DNA from: Rhizobiaceae bacterium
GTDB taxonomy: Bacteria > Pseudomonadota > Alphaproteobacteria > Rhizobiales > Rhizobiaceae
Assembly (NCBI GenBank): GCA_029233925.1
Contig: JARGOX010000028.1
Coordinates: forward strand, 1-64,000
DNA length: 64,000 bases
Reading direction: 5' to 3'
The notes below the pieces were generated by a model. It searched no databases, was not told where the DNA came from, and saw nothing but the letters and a program-made list of their open reading frames with translations. A program made the translations under genes and the position numbers. Positions 45,070 to 54,965 of the stretch are shown piece after piece. Each line of letters begins with the position of its first letter. Position 1 is the first letter of the stretch.

Positions 45070-45600
45070 TTGCCGCCTGAGGATAGAACTTCGCGCGGGC
45101 GCGGCGATCATTTTTTCGCCCGTTCCCGCGATGCACTGCCTTCACCCTTCTCTTTGATATCCGGTGCGCTCTTTTGGGGCTGCGCTATGGCGCTATCACT
45201 CTATGTTGGGCTGGAAGTGATGATGGGCGGCTTTACGTCACATAGAGCAAGCCTCGCCGCGCTCTATTTTGCCGGAGGGACAATCGCTTTCCCGATGGCG
45301 CTTTGCGCGGCACGATTTCTCGGCCTTCGCAGACCTGCCGAAGTCCGCTTCGCATCGGCATTTGTCTGCCTCATCGTGGCAACCATCGCCTGCACTTCCG
45401 GTCTCTACGCCATCATCTACTGGAGTTTTTATGCCGGGTGGAAAGGAGAATTCCTTTCGATCGCATGGGCCTATCAACTGGCTTTTACCACAGCCAGTGC
45501 TCTGTTTCAATTTGCAGTTATCGGCCTTCGCTACTTTCTGCCGGTCGGTCTTGTATGTCTGATCGCTACCAGCTTCTGGATCGCCAAAAGGATGCGTTGA
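45070..45600 (+). CDS. Hypothetical inner-membrane protein
   Basis: A 176-residue protein with four hydrophobic segments (about residues 27-50, 56-77, 91-113 and 133-172, the last long enough for two helices). I do not recognise a family. The start is uncertain: TTG 45070 has GGAG about 10 bases upstream, and no ATG exists before the first membrane segment. It lies 27 bases after rpe and 200 before purB on the same strand, so it is likely expressed with rpe. Confidence 0.6.
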   Translation: MPPEDRTSRGRGDHFFARSRDALPSPFSLISGALFWGCAMALSLYVGLEVMMGGFTSHRASLAALYFAGGTIAFPMALCAARFLGLRRPAEVRFASAFVCLIVATIACTSGLYAIIYWSFYAGWKGEFLSIAWAYQLAFTTASALFQFAVIGLRYFLPVGLVCLIATSFWIAKRMR

Positions 45601-45802
45601 GAACAAAGGCGAATTCTGTTAGAGCGCTGCAAAGAAAACATGAAGCAGTTCTGCAGCATGAAGCGCGCAGACAAACCACCGAACCATCCATTGTTTGAAG
45701 ACACGATGTTTGGTTCTGTTGGCCGGGCAATTTCCCGATCAATTGAAGTGAGCGGTTCACGCCGCCAGATAAATCCAACGATGTCACCAGTGAGTGTTGC
45801 CC

Positions 45803-47125
45803 ATGATACCCCGTTACTCCCGTCCCGAAATGGTCGCTATTTGGTCGCCGGAAACCAAGTTCCGCATCTGGTTTGAAATTGAGGCGCACGCTTGTGATGC
45901 GCTCGCCGAACTGGGTGTGATTCCGAAGTCAGCCGCGCAGACGATCTGGGACAAGGGTGGCAAAGCCGTTTTCGATGTGGCCCGCATTGATGAAATTGAA
46001 GCTGTGACCAAGCATGACGTCATTGCCTTTCTGACCCACCTGGCGGAAATCGTCGGTCCCGATGCCCGTTTCATTCATCAGGGAATGACGTCATCCGATG
46101 TACTCGACACCTGCTTCAACGTTCAATTGGTCAAAGCCACGGACATCCTTCTTGCTGACATGGAAAAACTGCTCGACGCCTTGAAAAGGCGGGCCTTCGA
46201 GCACAGGGACACCGTTACCATCGGGCGCAGCCATGCCATTCATGCCGAGCCGACGACCTTCGGTCTCAAACTGGCGCTTGCCTTTGCGGAATTCGAACGG
46301 TGCAAAAAGCGGCTGTTGGCCGCCCGCGAAGAAATCGCGACCTGCGCCATATCGGGAGCTGTGGGAACCTTTGCCAACATCGATCCGCGCATTGAGGAAC
46401 ATGTCGCCAAAGCCATGGGGCTTGTCGCCGAACCGATCTCGACGCAGGTCATCCCGCGCGACCGACACGCGATGTTCTTTGCGACACTGGGTGTGATTGC
46501 CTCTTCCGTGGAGCGGCTTTCGGTTGAAATCCGCCATCTGCAGCGCACCGAGGTGCTGGAAGCAGAGGAGTATTTCTCCCCCGGGCAGAAGGGTTCATCG
46601 GCCATGCCGCACAAACGCAATCCGGTGCTCACCGAAAACCTCACGGGCCTCGCACGCATGGTCCGGGCCTTTGCACTGCCAGCCATGGAAAACGTTGCCC
46701 TTTGGCACGAGCGCGACATTTCCCATTCATCAGTGGAACGCATGATCGGACCCGATGCAACAGTCACACTGGATTTTGCCCTCGCACGACTGACCGGCGT
46801 GATCGACAAATTGCTTGTCTACCCCGAGAACATGATGGCCAATATGAACAAGTTCAAGGGACTGGTTCACTCGCAACGAGTCCTCTTGGCCCTCACCCAG
46901 GCAGGTGTAAGCCGCGAAGATGCCTACAGCCTGGTTCAGCGCAACGCCATGCGCGTTTGGGAAGAGGGCAAGGATTTCCTTGCCGAACTGCTGGCTGACA
47001 AGGATGTTCGCGCAGTCTTGTCAGAGGCTGAAATCTCGGAACTGTTTGACCTGAGCTATCATACCAAACATGTCGATACGATATTCAATCGGGTCTTCGG
47101 CGCAGGCACATCAGGAAAAGTGTGA
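45803..47125 (+). CDS. purB: Adenylosuccinate lyase
   Basis: Catalyses two fumarate-releasing steps of purine biosynthesis: SAICAR to AICAR and adenylosuccinate to AMP. The 440-residue protein has the N-terminal IPRYSRPEMVAIWSPETKF typical of the short bacterial/Bacillus-like PurB. It also has TSSDVLDTCFNVQL, the catalytic histidine region GRSHAIHAEPTTFG and the lyase signature GSSAMPHKRNP. ATG 45803 matches the conserved N-terminus; an in-frame GTG three codons upstream is less likely. A ribosome site is not obvious. Confidence 0.95.
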   Translation: MIPRYSRPEMVAIWSPETKFRIWFEIEAHACDALAELGVIPKSAAQTIWDKGGKAVFDVARIDEIEAVTKHDVIAFLTHLAEIVGPDARFIHQGMTSSDVLDTCFNVQLVKATDILLADMEKLLDALKRRAFEHRDTVTIGRSHAIHAEPTTFGLKLALAFAEFERCKKRLLAAREEIATCAISGAVGTFANIDPRIEEHVAKAMGLVAEPISTQVIPRDRHAMFFATLGVIASSVERLSVEIRHLQRTEVLEAEEYFSPGQKGSSAMPHKRNPVLTENLTGLARMVRAFALPAMENVALWHERDISHSSVERMIGPDATVTLDFALARLTGVIDKLLVYPENMMANMNKFKGLVHSQRVLLALTQAGVSREDAYSLVQRNAMRVWEEGKDFLAELLADKDVRAVLSEAEISELFDLSYHTKHVDTIFNRVFGAGTSGKV

Positions 47126-47239
47126 AATTTTTCATGCATTTGGTCTGAAAAAACACAATGGGACGGATCATCAATTCAACAAACCGATGAGCCGTGCCAC
47201 AGAAACAAACAGCGCAATAACCATAGCACGGGGTCTGTC

Positions 47240-47794
47240 ATGAAAGCATCTGAGGCCGACATTCTGATTGTGCCCGGATACAAGAATTCCGGTCCGCAGC
47301 ACTGGCAGAGTCGTTGGGAAACGAAATTGTCCACCGCAAGCCGGGTTGAGCAGCAATCATGGGAAAAGCCGGTTTGTGAAGAATGGACGCAGGAAATAGC
47401 CCGCGCTGTCAATGCGTCCGTCAGGCCAGCTGTTCTGATCGCACATTCTCTTGGCGTGGCGGCCTCTGTTCAGGCCATTCCCCAGTTCAGCAAAAAGATT
47501 GCCGGTGCCTTGCTGGTGGCCCCGCCAGATGTGGCCAATCCGAAAATCCGCCCGCGGCATCTGATGACATTTGGACCCTACAGCCGTGATCCCTTGCCAT
47601 TCCCCTCTATCGTGATTGCCAGCAAAAATGATCCCTATTGCAGCCTGGACGTGGCTGAGGACATCGCTGCGGCCTGGGGATCATTGTTCATGGATGCAGG
47701 CGAAGCCGGACACATCGATGTCGCCTCGGGCTTTGGGCCCTGGCCGGAAGGATTGATGGTCCTTGCCAAGTTTCTGGGCCAGTTAAAGGCCTGA
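47240..47794 (+). CDS. RBBP9/YdeN family serine hydrolase
   Basis: Small alpha/beta hydrolase of 184 residues. The family start ILIVPGYKNSGPQHWQSRWE (9-28) is followed by the nucleophile in IAHSLGV (Ser70), an acid in ASKNDPYCS (about Asp134) and a histidine in EAGHIDVASGFGPWPEG (about 156). Functions in bacteria are poorly known; some act as esterases. It follows purB by 114 bases on the same strand and ends before an imperfect hairpin at 47830-47851 that may be its terminator. Confidence 0.88.
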   Translation: MKASEADILIVPGYKNSGPQHWQSRWETKLSTASRVEQQSWEKPVCEEWTQEIARAVNASVRPAVLIAHSLGVAASVQAIPQFSKKIAGALLVAPPDVANPKIRPRHLMTFGPYSRDPLPFPSIVIASKNDPYCSLDVAEDIAAAWGSLFMDAGEAGHIDVASGFGPWPEGLMVLAKFLGQLKA

Positions 47795-47829
47795 CATCAC
47801 GACAGCACTGGGTCAGATAGAATAAACTT

Positions 47830-47851
47830 GGTCAGGTTTTTAAACCCGACC
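47830..47851 (+). terminator. Possible terminator after the RBBP9-like gene
   Basis: GGTC-A-GGTTT / AAACC-C-GACC stem with a TT loop and one mismatch, followed by a weak T-containing stretch. It lies 35 bases after the stop codon. Confidence 0.4.
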
Positions 47852-47871
47852 TTCTGATTTGAAGCTTTGCG

Positions 47872-47904
47872 TTGCGGAAAACCGTTGGAAACGGTTTTCC
47901 GCAA
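47872..47904. repeat. Perfect 15-bp palindrome between convergent genes
   Basis: TTGCGGAAAACCGTT, a GGA loop, then its exact complement. It sits 6 bases before the stop codon of the convergent DUF1476 gene and resembles the GGAAAACC-type short intergenic palindromes frequent in Rhizobiales. It may also act as a transcript-end hairpin in both directions. Confidence 0.7.
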
Positions 47905-47909
47905 TTGCA

Positions 47910-48230
47910 CTATTCCGAAATGATCTGTGCCCTGGCGGTTTGCAACAACTCGTCCATGGTGCGGCGGATCTGATGATCGGACTGTTCAACATTGGCCGCT
48001 TCAAGATCCCCCTTCACCTTGCGAAAGACGTCCTCGTCGCCAGCTTCCTGAAGATCGGATATGACAACTTCCTTTGCATAGGCCTCAGCCTCTTCGCCAG
48101 CTTTGCCCATCAAGGCTGCAGCCCACATACCCAATAGTTTGTTACGCCGTGCCTCTGCTTTGAAACGCAGTTCCGCGTCATGGGCAAATTTATTCTCAAA
48201 GGCATCACTGCGATCGTCCATGCCGCTCAT
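47910..48230 (-). CDS. DUF1476 protein, ATP synthase zeta-type inhibitor
   Basis: A 106-residue, mostly helical, charged protein of the DUF1476 family. In Paracoccus the homologue is the zeta subunit that inhibits F1Fo-ATPase hydrolysis through its N-terminus. The conserved N-terminal DRSDAFENKFAHDAELRFKAEARRN (written here only as a landmark from residue 6; key residues FENKFAHD) and LLGMWAAALMG are present. It is divergent from purC with a 251-base shared upstream region. Confidence 0.9.
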   Translation of the reverse strand: MSGMDDRSDAFENKFAHDAELRFKAEARRNKLLGMWAAALMGKAGEEAEAYAKEVVISDLQEAGDEDVFRKVKGDLEAANVEQSDHQIRRTMDELLQTARAQIISE

Positions 48231-48481
48231 AGTCAGTACTCCCGAAGGTCGACGAAATTATCCTGATAAACAGCCGTCCTGGCTGTTCGTTTCATACGTG
48301 TAAACCAAAAGCGCGCCGAAAGATCAATCATTGCGTTGGCCGATTATCAAATAACACGGCATTTCGGCCAAAATGCAGACTTCAAGCGATTGTGAAATGC
48401 CTGGCTATGGGCTAGATCATACCTAAACTGTCGCCATTCGACGCAGCATGCGACTATCCCGCTGCAGAAACAGAGTGAACC
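48231..48481. promoter_or_regulatory. Divergent promoter region of the DUF1476 and purC genes
   Basis: 251 bases without an open frame of note. A small hairpin (ACAGCC-GTCCT-GGCTGT, 48270-48286) lies about 40 bases upstream of the DUF1476 start. No PurR-like or purine riboswitch structure was recognised before purC. Confidence 0.4.
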
Positions 48482-49246
48482 ATGAAGCGTCGCCGCCGCA
48501 TATACGAAGGCAAGGCCAAAATACTTTATGAAGGCCCTGAACCAGGAACCCTCATACAGTTTTTCAAAGATGATGCCACCGCGTTCAACAACAAGAAACA
48601 TGATGTTGTCGAAGGCAAAGGTGTGCTGAACAATCGTATTTCAGAATATATCTTCAACCATCTGAACCGAATCGGCATTCCGACACACTTCATTCGGCGC
48701 CTCAACATGCGCGAGCAGTTGATCAAGGAAGTTGAGATCATCCCGCTGGAAGTGGTAGTGCGCAATATTGCCGCTGGTCAGCTGTCAAAAAGACTGGGTC
48801 TTGAAGAGGGTACGGTTCTGCCGCGCTCGATCATCGAGTTCTATTACAAGGCCGATGCACTTGATGACCCGATGGTTTCCGAAGAGCACATTACGGCGTT
48901 CGGCTGGGCCAGCCCGCAGGAAATAGATGACATCATGGCGCTGGCCATTCGGGTGAATGATTTTCTCAGTGGTCTTTTCCTCGGCGTCGGCATCCAGCTT
49001 GTGGATTTCAAGATTGAATGCGGCAGGCTGTTTGAGGGAGACACCATGAGGGTTGTCATCGCTGACGAAATCTCGCCTGACAATTGCCGCCTCTGGGATG
49101 TCGAGACCAAGGACAAGATGGACAAGGATCGCTATCGCCGCGATATGGGAGGCCTCGTCGAGGCTTATCAGGAAGTGGCTCGGCGCCTGGGCATTGTCAA
49201 CAAGAATGAGCCACCTCGCGGGACCGGCCCGGTTCTTGTCAAATAG
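48482..49246 (+). CDS. purC: Phosphoribosylaminoimidazole-succinocarboxamide synthase
   Basis: SAICAR synthetase: ATP-dependent joining of CAIR and aspartate in purine biosynthesis. The 254-residue protein has the N-terminal [16 protein letters not shown] nucleotide loop, FKDDATAFN, the substrate motif [19 protein letters not shown] and [10 protein letters not shown] with the [11 protein letters not shown] metal segment. It is first of the purC-purS(-purQ-purL) group. The leader lacks a strong ribosome site. Confidence 0.95.
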   Translation: MKRRRRIYEGKAKILYEGPEPGTLIQFFKDDATAFNNKKHDVVEGKGVLNNRISEYIFNHLNRIGIPTHFIRRLNMREQLIKEVEIIPLEVVVRNIAAGQLSKRLGLEEGTVLPRSIIEFYYKADALDDPMVSEEHITAFGWASPQEIDDIMALAIRVNDFLSGLFLGVGIQLVDFKIECGRLFEGDTMRVVIADEISPDNCRLWDVETKDKMDKDRYRRDMGGLVEAYQEVARRLGIVNKNEPPRGTGPVLVK

Positions 49247-49298
49247 CTGCTATTGCTCAAACGGGCATATGGCAACGCATAAGTTAAGGAAAAAGTCT

Positions 49299-49541
49299 GT
49301 GATTAAGGCGCGAGTGACTGTAACCTTGAAAAATGGTGTTCTTGATCCTCAGGGAAAAGCCATCGAAGGTGCGCTTGGATCAATGGGCTTTGAAGGCATT
49401 GGCCATGTCAGACAGGGCAAGGTTTTTGATCTGGAACTCTCAACCACTGATGCAGCAGCTGCGCGCCAACAGCTCGATGAGATGTGCGCGAAGCTGCTGG
49501 CCAATACCGTGATTGAAGATTACGCCATCGAATTGATCTGA
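49299..49541 (+). CDS. purS: Phosphoribosylformylglycinamidine synthase subunit PurS
   Basis: Small structural subunit of the FGAM synthase complex, linking PurQ and PurL. The 80-residue protein matches the family: VTVTLKNGVLDPQGKAIEGA near the start, GFEGIGHVRQGKVFDLEL and CAKLLANTVIEDY. The start is GTG 49299, supported by AAGGA 9 bases upstream; the frame is open back into purC, but that part is overlap only. It is followed on the other strand by the tryptophan dioxygenase gene, which separates it from purQ. Confidence 0.92.
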   Translation: MIKARVTVTLKNGVLDPQGKAIEGALGSMGFEGIGHVRQGKVFDLELSTTDAAAARQQLDEMCAKLLANTVIEDYAIELI

Positions 49542-49563
49542 ACGACGCTCTCTTTCGACCTTT

Positions 49564-50412
49564 TTAAAGATCCGTGCGAACAGCCCACAGTTCCGGAAAA
49601 AACGTCCGATCCAGTGCCGTTTTGAGATAACCCACGCCCGATGAGCCTCCAGTGCCCTTCTTGTGTCCGATGATTCGCTCGACTGTTTTCATGTGACGAA
49701 AACGCCATTGCTGGAAATGATCCTCTACGTCCACAAGCTCTTCGGCCAGTTCATAGAGCTCGAAATATCGTTCAGGCTCCCGGTATACCTGCAGCCAGAT
49801 ATCGTGAAGCGCATCGCTGTAGCTATGTGTCTTCGAAAAATCACGGTTCAGCAGAGAATCAGGCACGTCCAGGCCCGAGCGTTTGACCAGGGCAATGGCC
49901 TCATCATAAATGCTTGGTCCTCGAAATGCCGCTTCAAGGCGCGCATAGACCTGTGGTGTATGGCGGTGCGGTGCCAGCATGCGCTCGTCTTTTGCACCCA
50001 AAAGGATTTCCACCAATCGGTATTGGTAGGATTGAAAGCCCGAGGCCTGCCCCAGTGTATCGCGAAATGTCAGATAGTCCGATGGTGTCAGGGTCGAGAG
50101 CACATCCCATGCGGAGATCAATTGTTCCTGGATTCGAGAGATCCGCGCCAGTGCCTTGAAAGCGATTCCCGCTTTGCCGTCACGCATATTCTGCATGGCA
50201 AATTCCAGCTCGTGAATAATCAGGCTGAGCCAGAGTTCCTGCACATGATGGACAATGATGAAAAGTTTCTCATCCTGCTGGTCGCTGAGCGGCACCTGAG
50301 CAGACAGCAACGTATCGAGCTTGAGGTAATCGCCATAGGCCATGCGCCCCTTGAAATCGAGTGCCATGTCACTCTCAACCCGGCTGTTATCTTCTGTCAA
50401 AATGCTCTCCAT
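49564..50412 (-). CDS. kynA: Tryptophan 2,3-dioxygenase
   Basis: Haem enzyme that opens the indole ring of tryptophan to N-formylkynurenine, the first step of the kynurenine pathway. The 282-residue protein has the distal His55 in [11 protein letters not shown], the substrate-carboxylate arginine region [11 protein letters not shown] and the axial-histidine region [29 protein letters not shown] after it. It is inverted between purS and purQ, with no kynB, kynU or regulator next to it. It therefore interrupts an otherwise standard pur cluster. Confidence 0.93.
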   Translation of the reverse strand: MESILTEDNSRVESDMALDFKGRMAYGDYLKLDTLLSAQVPLSDQQDEKLFIIVHHVQELWLSLIIHELEFAMQNMRDGKAGIAFKALARISRIQEQLISAWDVLSTLTPSDYLTFRDTLGQASGFQSYQYRLVEILLGAKDERMLAPHRHTPQVYARLEAAFRGPSIYDEAIALVKRSGLDVPDSLLNRDFSKTHSYSDALHDIWLQVYREPERYFELYELAEELVDVEDHFQQWRFRHMKTVERIIGHKKGTGGSSGVGYLKTALDRTFFPELWAVRTDL

Positions 50413-50604
50413 CCAATCAGCTGTGCAAACCGCCTCGACCCCCGTCGCTTGGTTGCAACGGTTCGATCGGCATTTATTTTAAGTGTAAACTATCTGGACG
50501 ATACAAGGCACTCAATAGCAAAGCAACAGCTATCGCAATTGCTGATCATATGCGGTAAAAGGCGGAAGAACCGTACCCAATTCCAGACCCGCAAAGCTTT
50601 GACC

Positions 50605-51273
50605 ATGAAATCTGCTGTTCTACTCCTTCCTGGCCTGAACCGTGACCGGGACATGATTGCTGCATTGACCAAAATCTCCGGCGAGGCCCCCGTTACCATC
50701 TGGCAGACCGAAACCGAGATTCCCGATGTCGATCTGATCGTCATACCCGGTGGCTTTTCCTACGGCGATTATCTGCGCTGTGGCGCCATCGCCGCGCGCA
50801 TGCCGGTCATGGATGCGGTCAGGCGCAAGGCCGCCAGTGGAACCCGCGTGCTTGGCGTGTGCAATGGCTTCCAGATTCTGGTTGAAGCCGGTCTCTTGCC
50901 TGGCGCGCTGATGCGCAATGCCTCGCTCAAATTCGTCTGCAAGCAGGTTCAGCTTGAAGTCACCAATGCCGACACGGTTTTTACCGGGCAATACAGGCAG
51001 GGCGAAATCATACGTTGCCCGGTCGCGCATCATGACGGCAATTATTTTGCCGAGAGCGAAACGCTCAAGCAACTGGAAGACAATGGGCAGGTGGTGTTTC
51101 GTTATGCAAACGGCACAAACCCCAACGGTTCCGTCAATGATATCGCCGGTATCATCAACAAGAATGGTAATGTTCTTGGCATGATGCCGCACCCGGAAAA
51201 TCTGATCGAGGCCGCCCACGGCGGCAATGACGGTTACGCCCTGTTCAGTGCCGCGCTGGGAATCGCTGCCTGA
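50605..51273 (+). CDS. purQ: Phosphoribosylformylglycinamidine synthase glutaminase subunit PurQ
   Basis: Class I glutamine amidotransferase that supplies ammonia to PurL. The 222-residue protein has [16 protein letters not shown] (oxyanion region), the nucleophile in [10 protein letters not shown] (Cys86) and the His-Glu pair in [10 protein letters not shown] (about residues 193-202). The frame is open for another 314 codons upstream, but that is antisense to kynA; ATG 50605 gives the standard family start [15 protein letters not shown] ribosome site is weak. Confidence 0.94.
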   Translation: MKSAVLLLPGLNRDRDMIAALTKISGEAPVTIWQTETEIPDVDLIVIPGGFSYGDYLRCGAIAARMPVMDAVRRKAASGTRVLGVCNGFQILVEAGLLPGALMRNASLKFVCKQVQLEVTNADTVFTGQYRQGEIIRCPVAHHDGNYFAESETLKQLEDNGQVVFRYANGTNPNGSVNDIAGIINKNGNVLGMMPHPENLIEAAHGGNDGYALFSAALGIAA

Positions 51274-51308
51274 CCAGTTAAAATGTCGCTCTGTTGTGAG
51301 GAATTAAC

Positions 51309-51773
51309 GTGACCCCGGTTGGCACACATACTGCTGAAGCACCAAGACGTCGCGTTTCGCGTCCGGCCCTTTCCATCATATGGATGGGTCTGCTGGCCAC
51401 TGGACTTTTGACCGGCTGCCAGAGTGATGGACCGGGCCCCGGCAATCTGACTCTCCAGGCATCGGAACCGGCGCTGCCGGCCATGGAGCGCATCGCCCTG
51501 ACGGCCAGCAAATGCTGGTTCAGGTCGGGCAACAGGAATTTCAAGCCATACCGGCTTGCCATGGAGCTCAATTCCCTGACCGGCCGCCCACGTATCCTGC
51601 TGGTTCCGCGCAACAAGCCCGAAGACCGACCACTTGCCGTCATTGAGGCGGAAGGCGATCCGGCTACGATAAAAGCCTACGGTGCCTTGCTGTTCTCCCC
51701 TACCGGCAATCTCATGGTCGCTGACATCAGGGACTGGACCAAAGGGTCCACTACATGCAATTCCGCCACCTGA
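51309..51773 (+). CDS. Hypothetical lipoprotein between purQ and purL
   Basis: I do not recognise this family. The 154-residue precursor has a basic N-terminus, a hydrophobic stretch and a lipobox LLTGC (Cys37), so a membrane-anchored lipoprotein is likely. The mature part (about 118 residues) contains two further cysteines ([10 protein letters not shown] and STTCNSAT) that could pair. The start is GTG 51309 with GAGGA 8 bases upstream. It lies 35 bases after purQ and 25 before purL on the same strand and so is co-transcribed with purine genes although it is an envelope protein. Confidence 0.72.
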   Translation: MTPVGTHTAEAPRRRVSRPALSIIWMGLLATGLLTGCQSDGPGPGNLTLQASEPALPAMERIALTASKCWFRSGNRNFKPYRLAMELNSLTGRPRILLVPRNKPEDRPLAVIEAEGDPATIKAYGALLFSPTGNLMVADIRDWTKGSTTCNSAT

Positions 51774-51798
51774 CACAATCAACCTATTGAAACCGGAC

Positions 51799-54033
51799 AT
51801 GACCATCCCAAACGAAATTCAGATTACCCCGGAACTTATCGAAGCCCACGGCCTTAAACCGGATGAATATGAACGTATTCTCGCATTGATCGGCCGTGAG
51901 CCGAGTTTTACCGAACTCGGCATTTTCTCGGCCATGTGGAATGAGCATTGTTCCTACAAGTCATCGAAGAAATGGCTGCGCACATTGCCCACTGAAGGAC
52001 CTCAGGTCATTCAGGGACCCGGCGAAAATGCCGGAGTGGTCGATATCGGTGACGGTGACTGCGTCGTCTTCAAAATGGAAAGCCACAACCATCCGTCCTA
52101 TATCGAGCCCTATCAGGGCGCTGCAACCGGCATGGGCGGCATTTTGCGGGATGTCTTCACCATGGGCGCCCGGCCAATTGCAGCCATGAATGCGTTGCGC
52201 TTTGGCGAACCCGACCACCCCAAGACACGCCATCTTGTTGCCGGCGTTGTCGCCGGCATCGGCGGCTATGGCAATTCCTTCGGAGTCCCGACAGTCGGTG
52301 GCGAAGTCGAGTTCGACGCGCGCTACAATGGCAATTGCCTGGTCAATGCCTTCGCAGCAGGCCTGGCAAAAACCGATGCGATCTTCTATTCCAAAGCCGA
52401 AGGCGTCGGTCTGCCGGTTGTCTATTTGGGTGCAAAGACCGGGCGTGATGGTGTTGGCGGCGCCACGATGGCTTCTGCCGAATTTGATGAAATGATCGAG
52501 GAAAAGCGCCCCACAGTTCAGGTTGGCGACCCCTTCACCGAAAAATGCCTGCTGGAGGCAAGCCTTGAACTGATGGCATCGGGCGCTGTCATCGCCATTC
52601 AGGACATGGGCGCGGCCGGGCTGACCTGTTCGGCTGTCGAGATGGGCGCCAAGGGCGATCTCGGCGTGGAACTGAACCTGGACATGGTTCCGGTTCGCGA
52701 AGAAAACATGAGCGCCTACGAGATGATGCTATCGGAAAGCCAGGAGCGCATGCTGATGGTTCTGCGCCCGGAAATGGAAGCGGAAGCAAAGGCCATCTTC
52801 GTGAAATGGGGGCTGGATTTCGCCATTGTCGGCAAGACGACTGACGACCTGCGTTTTCGAATCTTCCATGCCGGGGATCTCGTCGCTGATCTGCCAATCA
52901 AGGAATTGGGAGACGAGGCACCGGAATATGACCGGCCATGGCGTGAAACCGGATTATATTCTCCGCTTCCGGCGCAAAACATCGAAGAGCCCGAAGATTA
53001 TGGCAAGGCACTTCTGTCGCTACTGGGTTCGGCGAACAATTCCTCGCGCCGATGGGTCTATGAGCAATATGATACGCTGATACAGGGCAACAGCCTGCAA
53101 TTGCCAGGCGGTGATGCGGGCGTGGTACGGGTTGACGGCCACCCGACCAAAGCCCTGGCATTTTCTTCCGACGTGACACCGCGCTATTGCGAGGCCGATC
53201 CCTATGAAGGTGGCAAACAGGCCGTTGCGGAATGCTGGAGAAACATCACCGCTACCGGTGCGGAACCATTGGCTTCAACCGATAACCTCAATTTCGGCAA
53301 TCCGGAACGCCCGGAGATCATGGGACAATTGGTCAAGGCCATTGAAGGGATCGGAGATGCCTGCACCACCCTGCGCTTCCCCATCGTTTCGGGCAATGTA
53401 TCGCTCTATAATGAGACCAATGGCGAGGCGATCCTGCCGACACCGACCATAGCCGGTGTTGGACTCATTCCTGACTGGTCACAGATGGCAACCATCGGCG
53501 GCGCAAAAGTTGGCGACACGATTGTTCTGCTGGGCGGCGACGGAACACATCTGGGCCAATCGGTCTATATGCGCGACTGTCTCGGACGGGCCGATGGCCC
53601 CCCGCCCCCGGTTGACCTCAATGTCGAAAAGCGCAACGGCGACTTCGTCCGCTCGGCCATTCGCAATGGTCAGCTCAGTGCCTGCCACGATATTTCCGAT
53701 GGAGGCCTGGCGCTTTGCCTGGCCGAAATGGCCATGGCCGCCAATAAAGGCATGAGAGTGGAAATCGATTGCGAAATCGCTCCGACCCACGGGCAATTGT
53801 TTGGTGAGGACCAGGCCCGCTATGTGGTGACCATTTCTGCCGATATGGCCAATTTCTTCTGTATGAGTGCCGAAGGGGCCGGTGTGCCGTTCCGACAGAT
53901 TGGCACTGTTGGCGATGATCAATTGACGATCAATGACCTGCTCTCCATATCAGTAGAGCAATTGCGCAATGCACATGAATCCTGGTTCCCGGACTATATG
54001 GACAGGGATATTGCCCAAAGCCTGATAGACTGA
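51799..54033 (+). CDS. purL: Phosphoribosylformylglycinamidine synthase subunit PurL (small type)
   Basis: ATP-dependent synthetase subunit of FGAM synthase. The 744-residue protein is the short PurL that works with separate PurS and PurQ. It shows [14 protein letters not shown] (active-site His), [29 protein letters not shown] and [15 protein letters not shown]. The C-terminal half repeats the AIR-synthase fold, with [15 protein letters not shown]. The ATG at 51799 matches the conserved N-terminus; the open frame to 51682 overlaps the lipoprotein gene and is rejected. Confidence 0.95.
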   Translation: MTIPNEIQITPELIEAHGLKPDEYERILALIGREPSFTELGIFSAMWNEHCSYKSSKKWLRTLPTEGPQVIQGPGENAGVVDIGDGDCVVFKMESHNHPSYIEPYQGAATGMGGILRDVFTMGARPIAAMNALRFGEPDHPKTRHLVAGVVAGIGGYGNSFGVPTVGGEVEFDARYNGNCLVNAFAAGLAKTDAIFYSKAEGVGLPVVYLGAKTGRDGVGGATMASAEFDEMIEEKRPTVQVGDPFTEKCLLEASLELMASGAVIAIQDMGAAGLTCSAVEMGAKGDLGVELNLDMVPVREENMSAYEMMLSESQERMLMVLRPEMEAEAKAIFVKWGLDFAIVGKTTDDLRFRIFHAGDLVADLPIKELGDEAPEYDRPWRETGLYSPLPAQNIEEPEDYGKALLSLLGSANNSSRRWVYEQYDTLIQGNSLQLPGGDAGVVRVDGHPTKALAFSSDVTPRYCEADPYEGGKQAVAECWRNITATGAEPLASTDNLNFGNPERPEIMGQLVKAIEGIGDACTTLRFPIVSGNVSLYNETNGEAILPTPTIAGVGLIPDWSQMATIGGAKVGDTIVLLGGDGTHLGQSVYMRDCLGRADGPPPPVDLNVEKRNGDFVRSAIRNGQLSACHDISDGGLALCLAEMAMAANKGMRVEIDCEIAPTHGQLFGEDQARYVVTISADMANFFCMSAEGAGVPFRQIGTVGDDQLTINDLLSISVEQLRNAHESWFPDYMDRDIAQSLID

Positions 54034-54077
54034 TTGCCGGCAACCGAAATGACAATGACACAGACAGGAATGAAACC

Positions 54078-54311
54078 ATGCCCATGAGCGCTGGAGACAT
54101 AGAAACAATGATCAAGGCAGCCATACCGGATGCCGTGGTAACGATCAGAGATCTGGCAGGCGACGGTGACCATTATGCCGCCGAGGTCGTCGCCGAAAGC
54201 TTCCGTGGCAAGAGCCGCGTACAGCAACACCAGATGGTCTATCAAGCCCTGCAAGGCAATATGGGCGGTGTACTGCATGCCTTGGCGCTTCAGACAAGTG
54301 CCCCCGATTAA
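54078..54311 (+). CDS. BolA family protein
   Basis: A 77-residue BolA-like protein, the partner of monothiol CGFS glutaredoxins in binding and delivering [2Fe-2S] clusters. It has the family's DLAGDGDHYAAEVVAESFRG (residues ~20-39; key His27) and the C-terminal HQMVYQALQGNMGGVLHALAL with the conserved histidine. It is 44 bases after purL and some 320 before the glutaredoxin gene on the same strand, the usual order in Rhizobiales. Confidence 0.92.
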   Translation: MPMSAGDIETMIKAAIPDAVVTIRDLAGDGDHYAAEVVAESFRGKSRVQQHQMVYQALQGNMGGVLHALALQTSAPD

Positions 54312-54629
54312 TAGGTCAGGAAGCCAGGAATATTCCGGTACACGCTGAGGAAGTTGCCTTCGAAATCCATTCAGCCGGTCTCCATCAGGTGTGTTCTGCA
54401 CCTATGGTCTGACAAAAAATCCAAGCTGCGGATAAGACTGCAGACGTTTCTTTTTCACGCAAAGACTTTCGCTAGGAAATTCCTTCCCGACACCCACCGC
54501 TGCAGCACCTTGTCCGCCGCCCAAAGCATTTTGCAGCGGATCAGGGCTGGAAATCACAACGGTTCGGGTCTATTTACGATGACAGGACAAACTCCGGGCC
54601 TTAACCCCGGCAGACACGAGGTATGTGAG
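54312..54629. other. Intergenic region between bolA and the glutaredoxin gene
   Basis: 318 bases. The glutaredoxin frame is open back to 54354, but the extra residues are not conserved-looking. No hairpin or repeat stands out; a promoter for the glutaredoxin-ytoQ pair is likely here. Confidence 0.45.
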
Positions 54630-54965
54630 ATGACGGGCATAAATGATTTTATCGACAACGAAGTCAAAACCAGCGATGTGGTTCTTTTCATGAAGGGCAC
54701 ACCAGCATTTCCGCAATGCGGATTTTCCGGTCAGGTGGTGCAAATCCTCGATTATCTTGGTGTTGAATACAAGGGTGTCAACGTGCTTGCAGATGATGAT
54801 CTGCGACAGGGCATCAAGGATTATTCAAACTGGCCGACCGTCCCGCAGCTTTACGTCAAGGGAGAGTTCGTCGGTGGATGCGACATCATCCGTGAAATGT
54901 TCCAGGCCAACGAGTTGCAGGAACACATGGTTGAAAAGGGCGTAGCCGTCAAAGGCGCAGCCTGA
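54630..54965 (+). CDS. grxD: Monothiol glutaredoxin, Grx4 (CGFS) type
   Basis: Cytoplasmic iron-sulphur carrier of 111 residues with the CGFS active site in [10 protein letters not shown] (Cys30). The cluster/glutathione contacts are [29 protein letters not shown] and the WPT motif. It works with BolA, whose gene is just upstream. GAGG precedes ATG 54630. Its TGA overlaps the ATG of ytoQ (TGATG), so the two proteins are translationally coupled. Confidence 0.94.
   Translation: MTGINDFIDNEVKTSDVVLFMKGTPAFPQCGFSGQVVQILDYLGVEYKGVNVLADDDLRQGIKDYSNWPTVPQLYVKGEFVGGCDIIREMFQANELQEHMVEKGVAVKGAA

Noticed and set aside
49663..50604. A 314-codon plus-strand open extension upstream of purQ
   Set aside because: It is antisense to kynA, which has full dioxygenase motifs. 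PurQ's conserved N-terminus starts exactly at ATG 50605.
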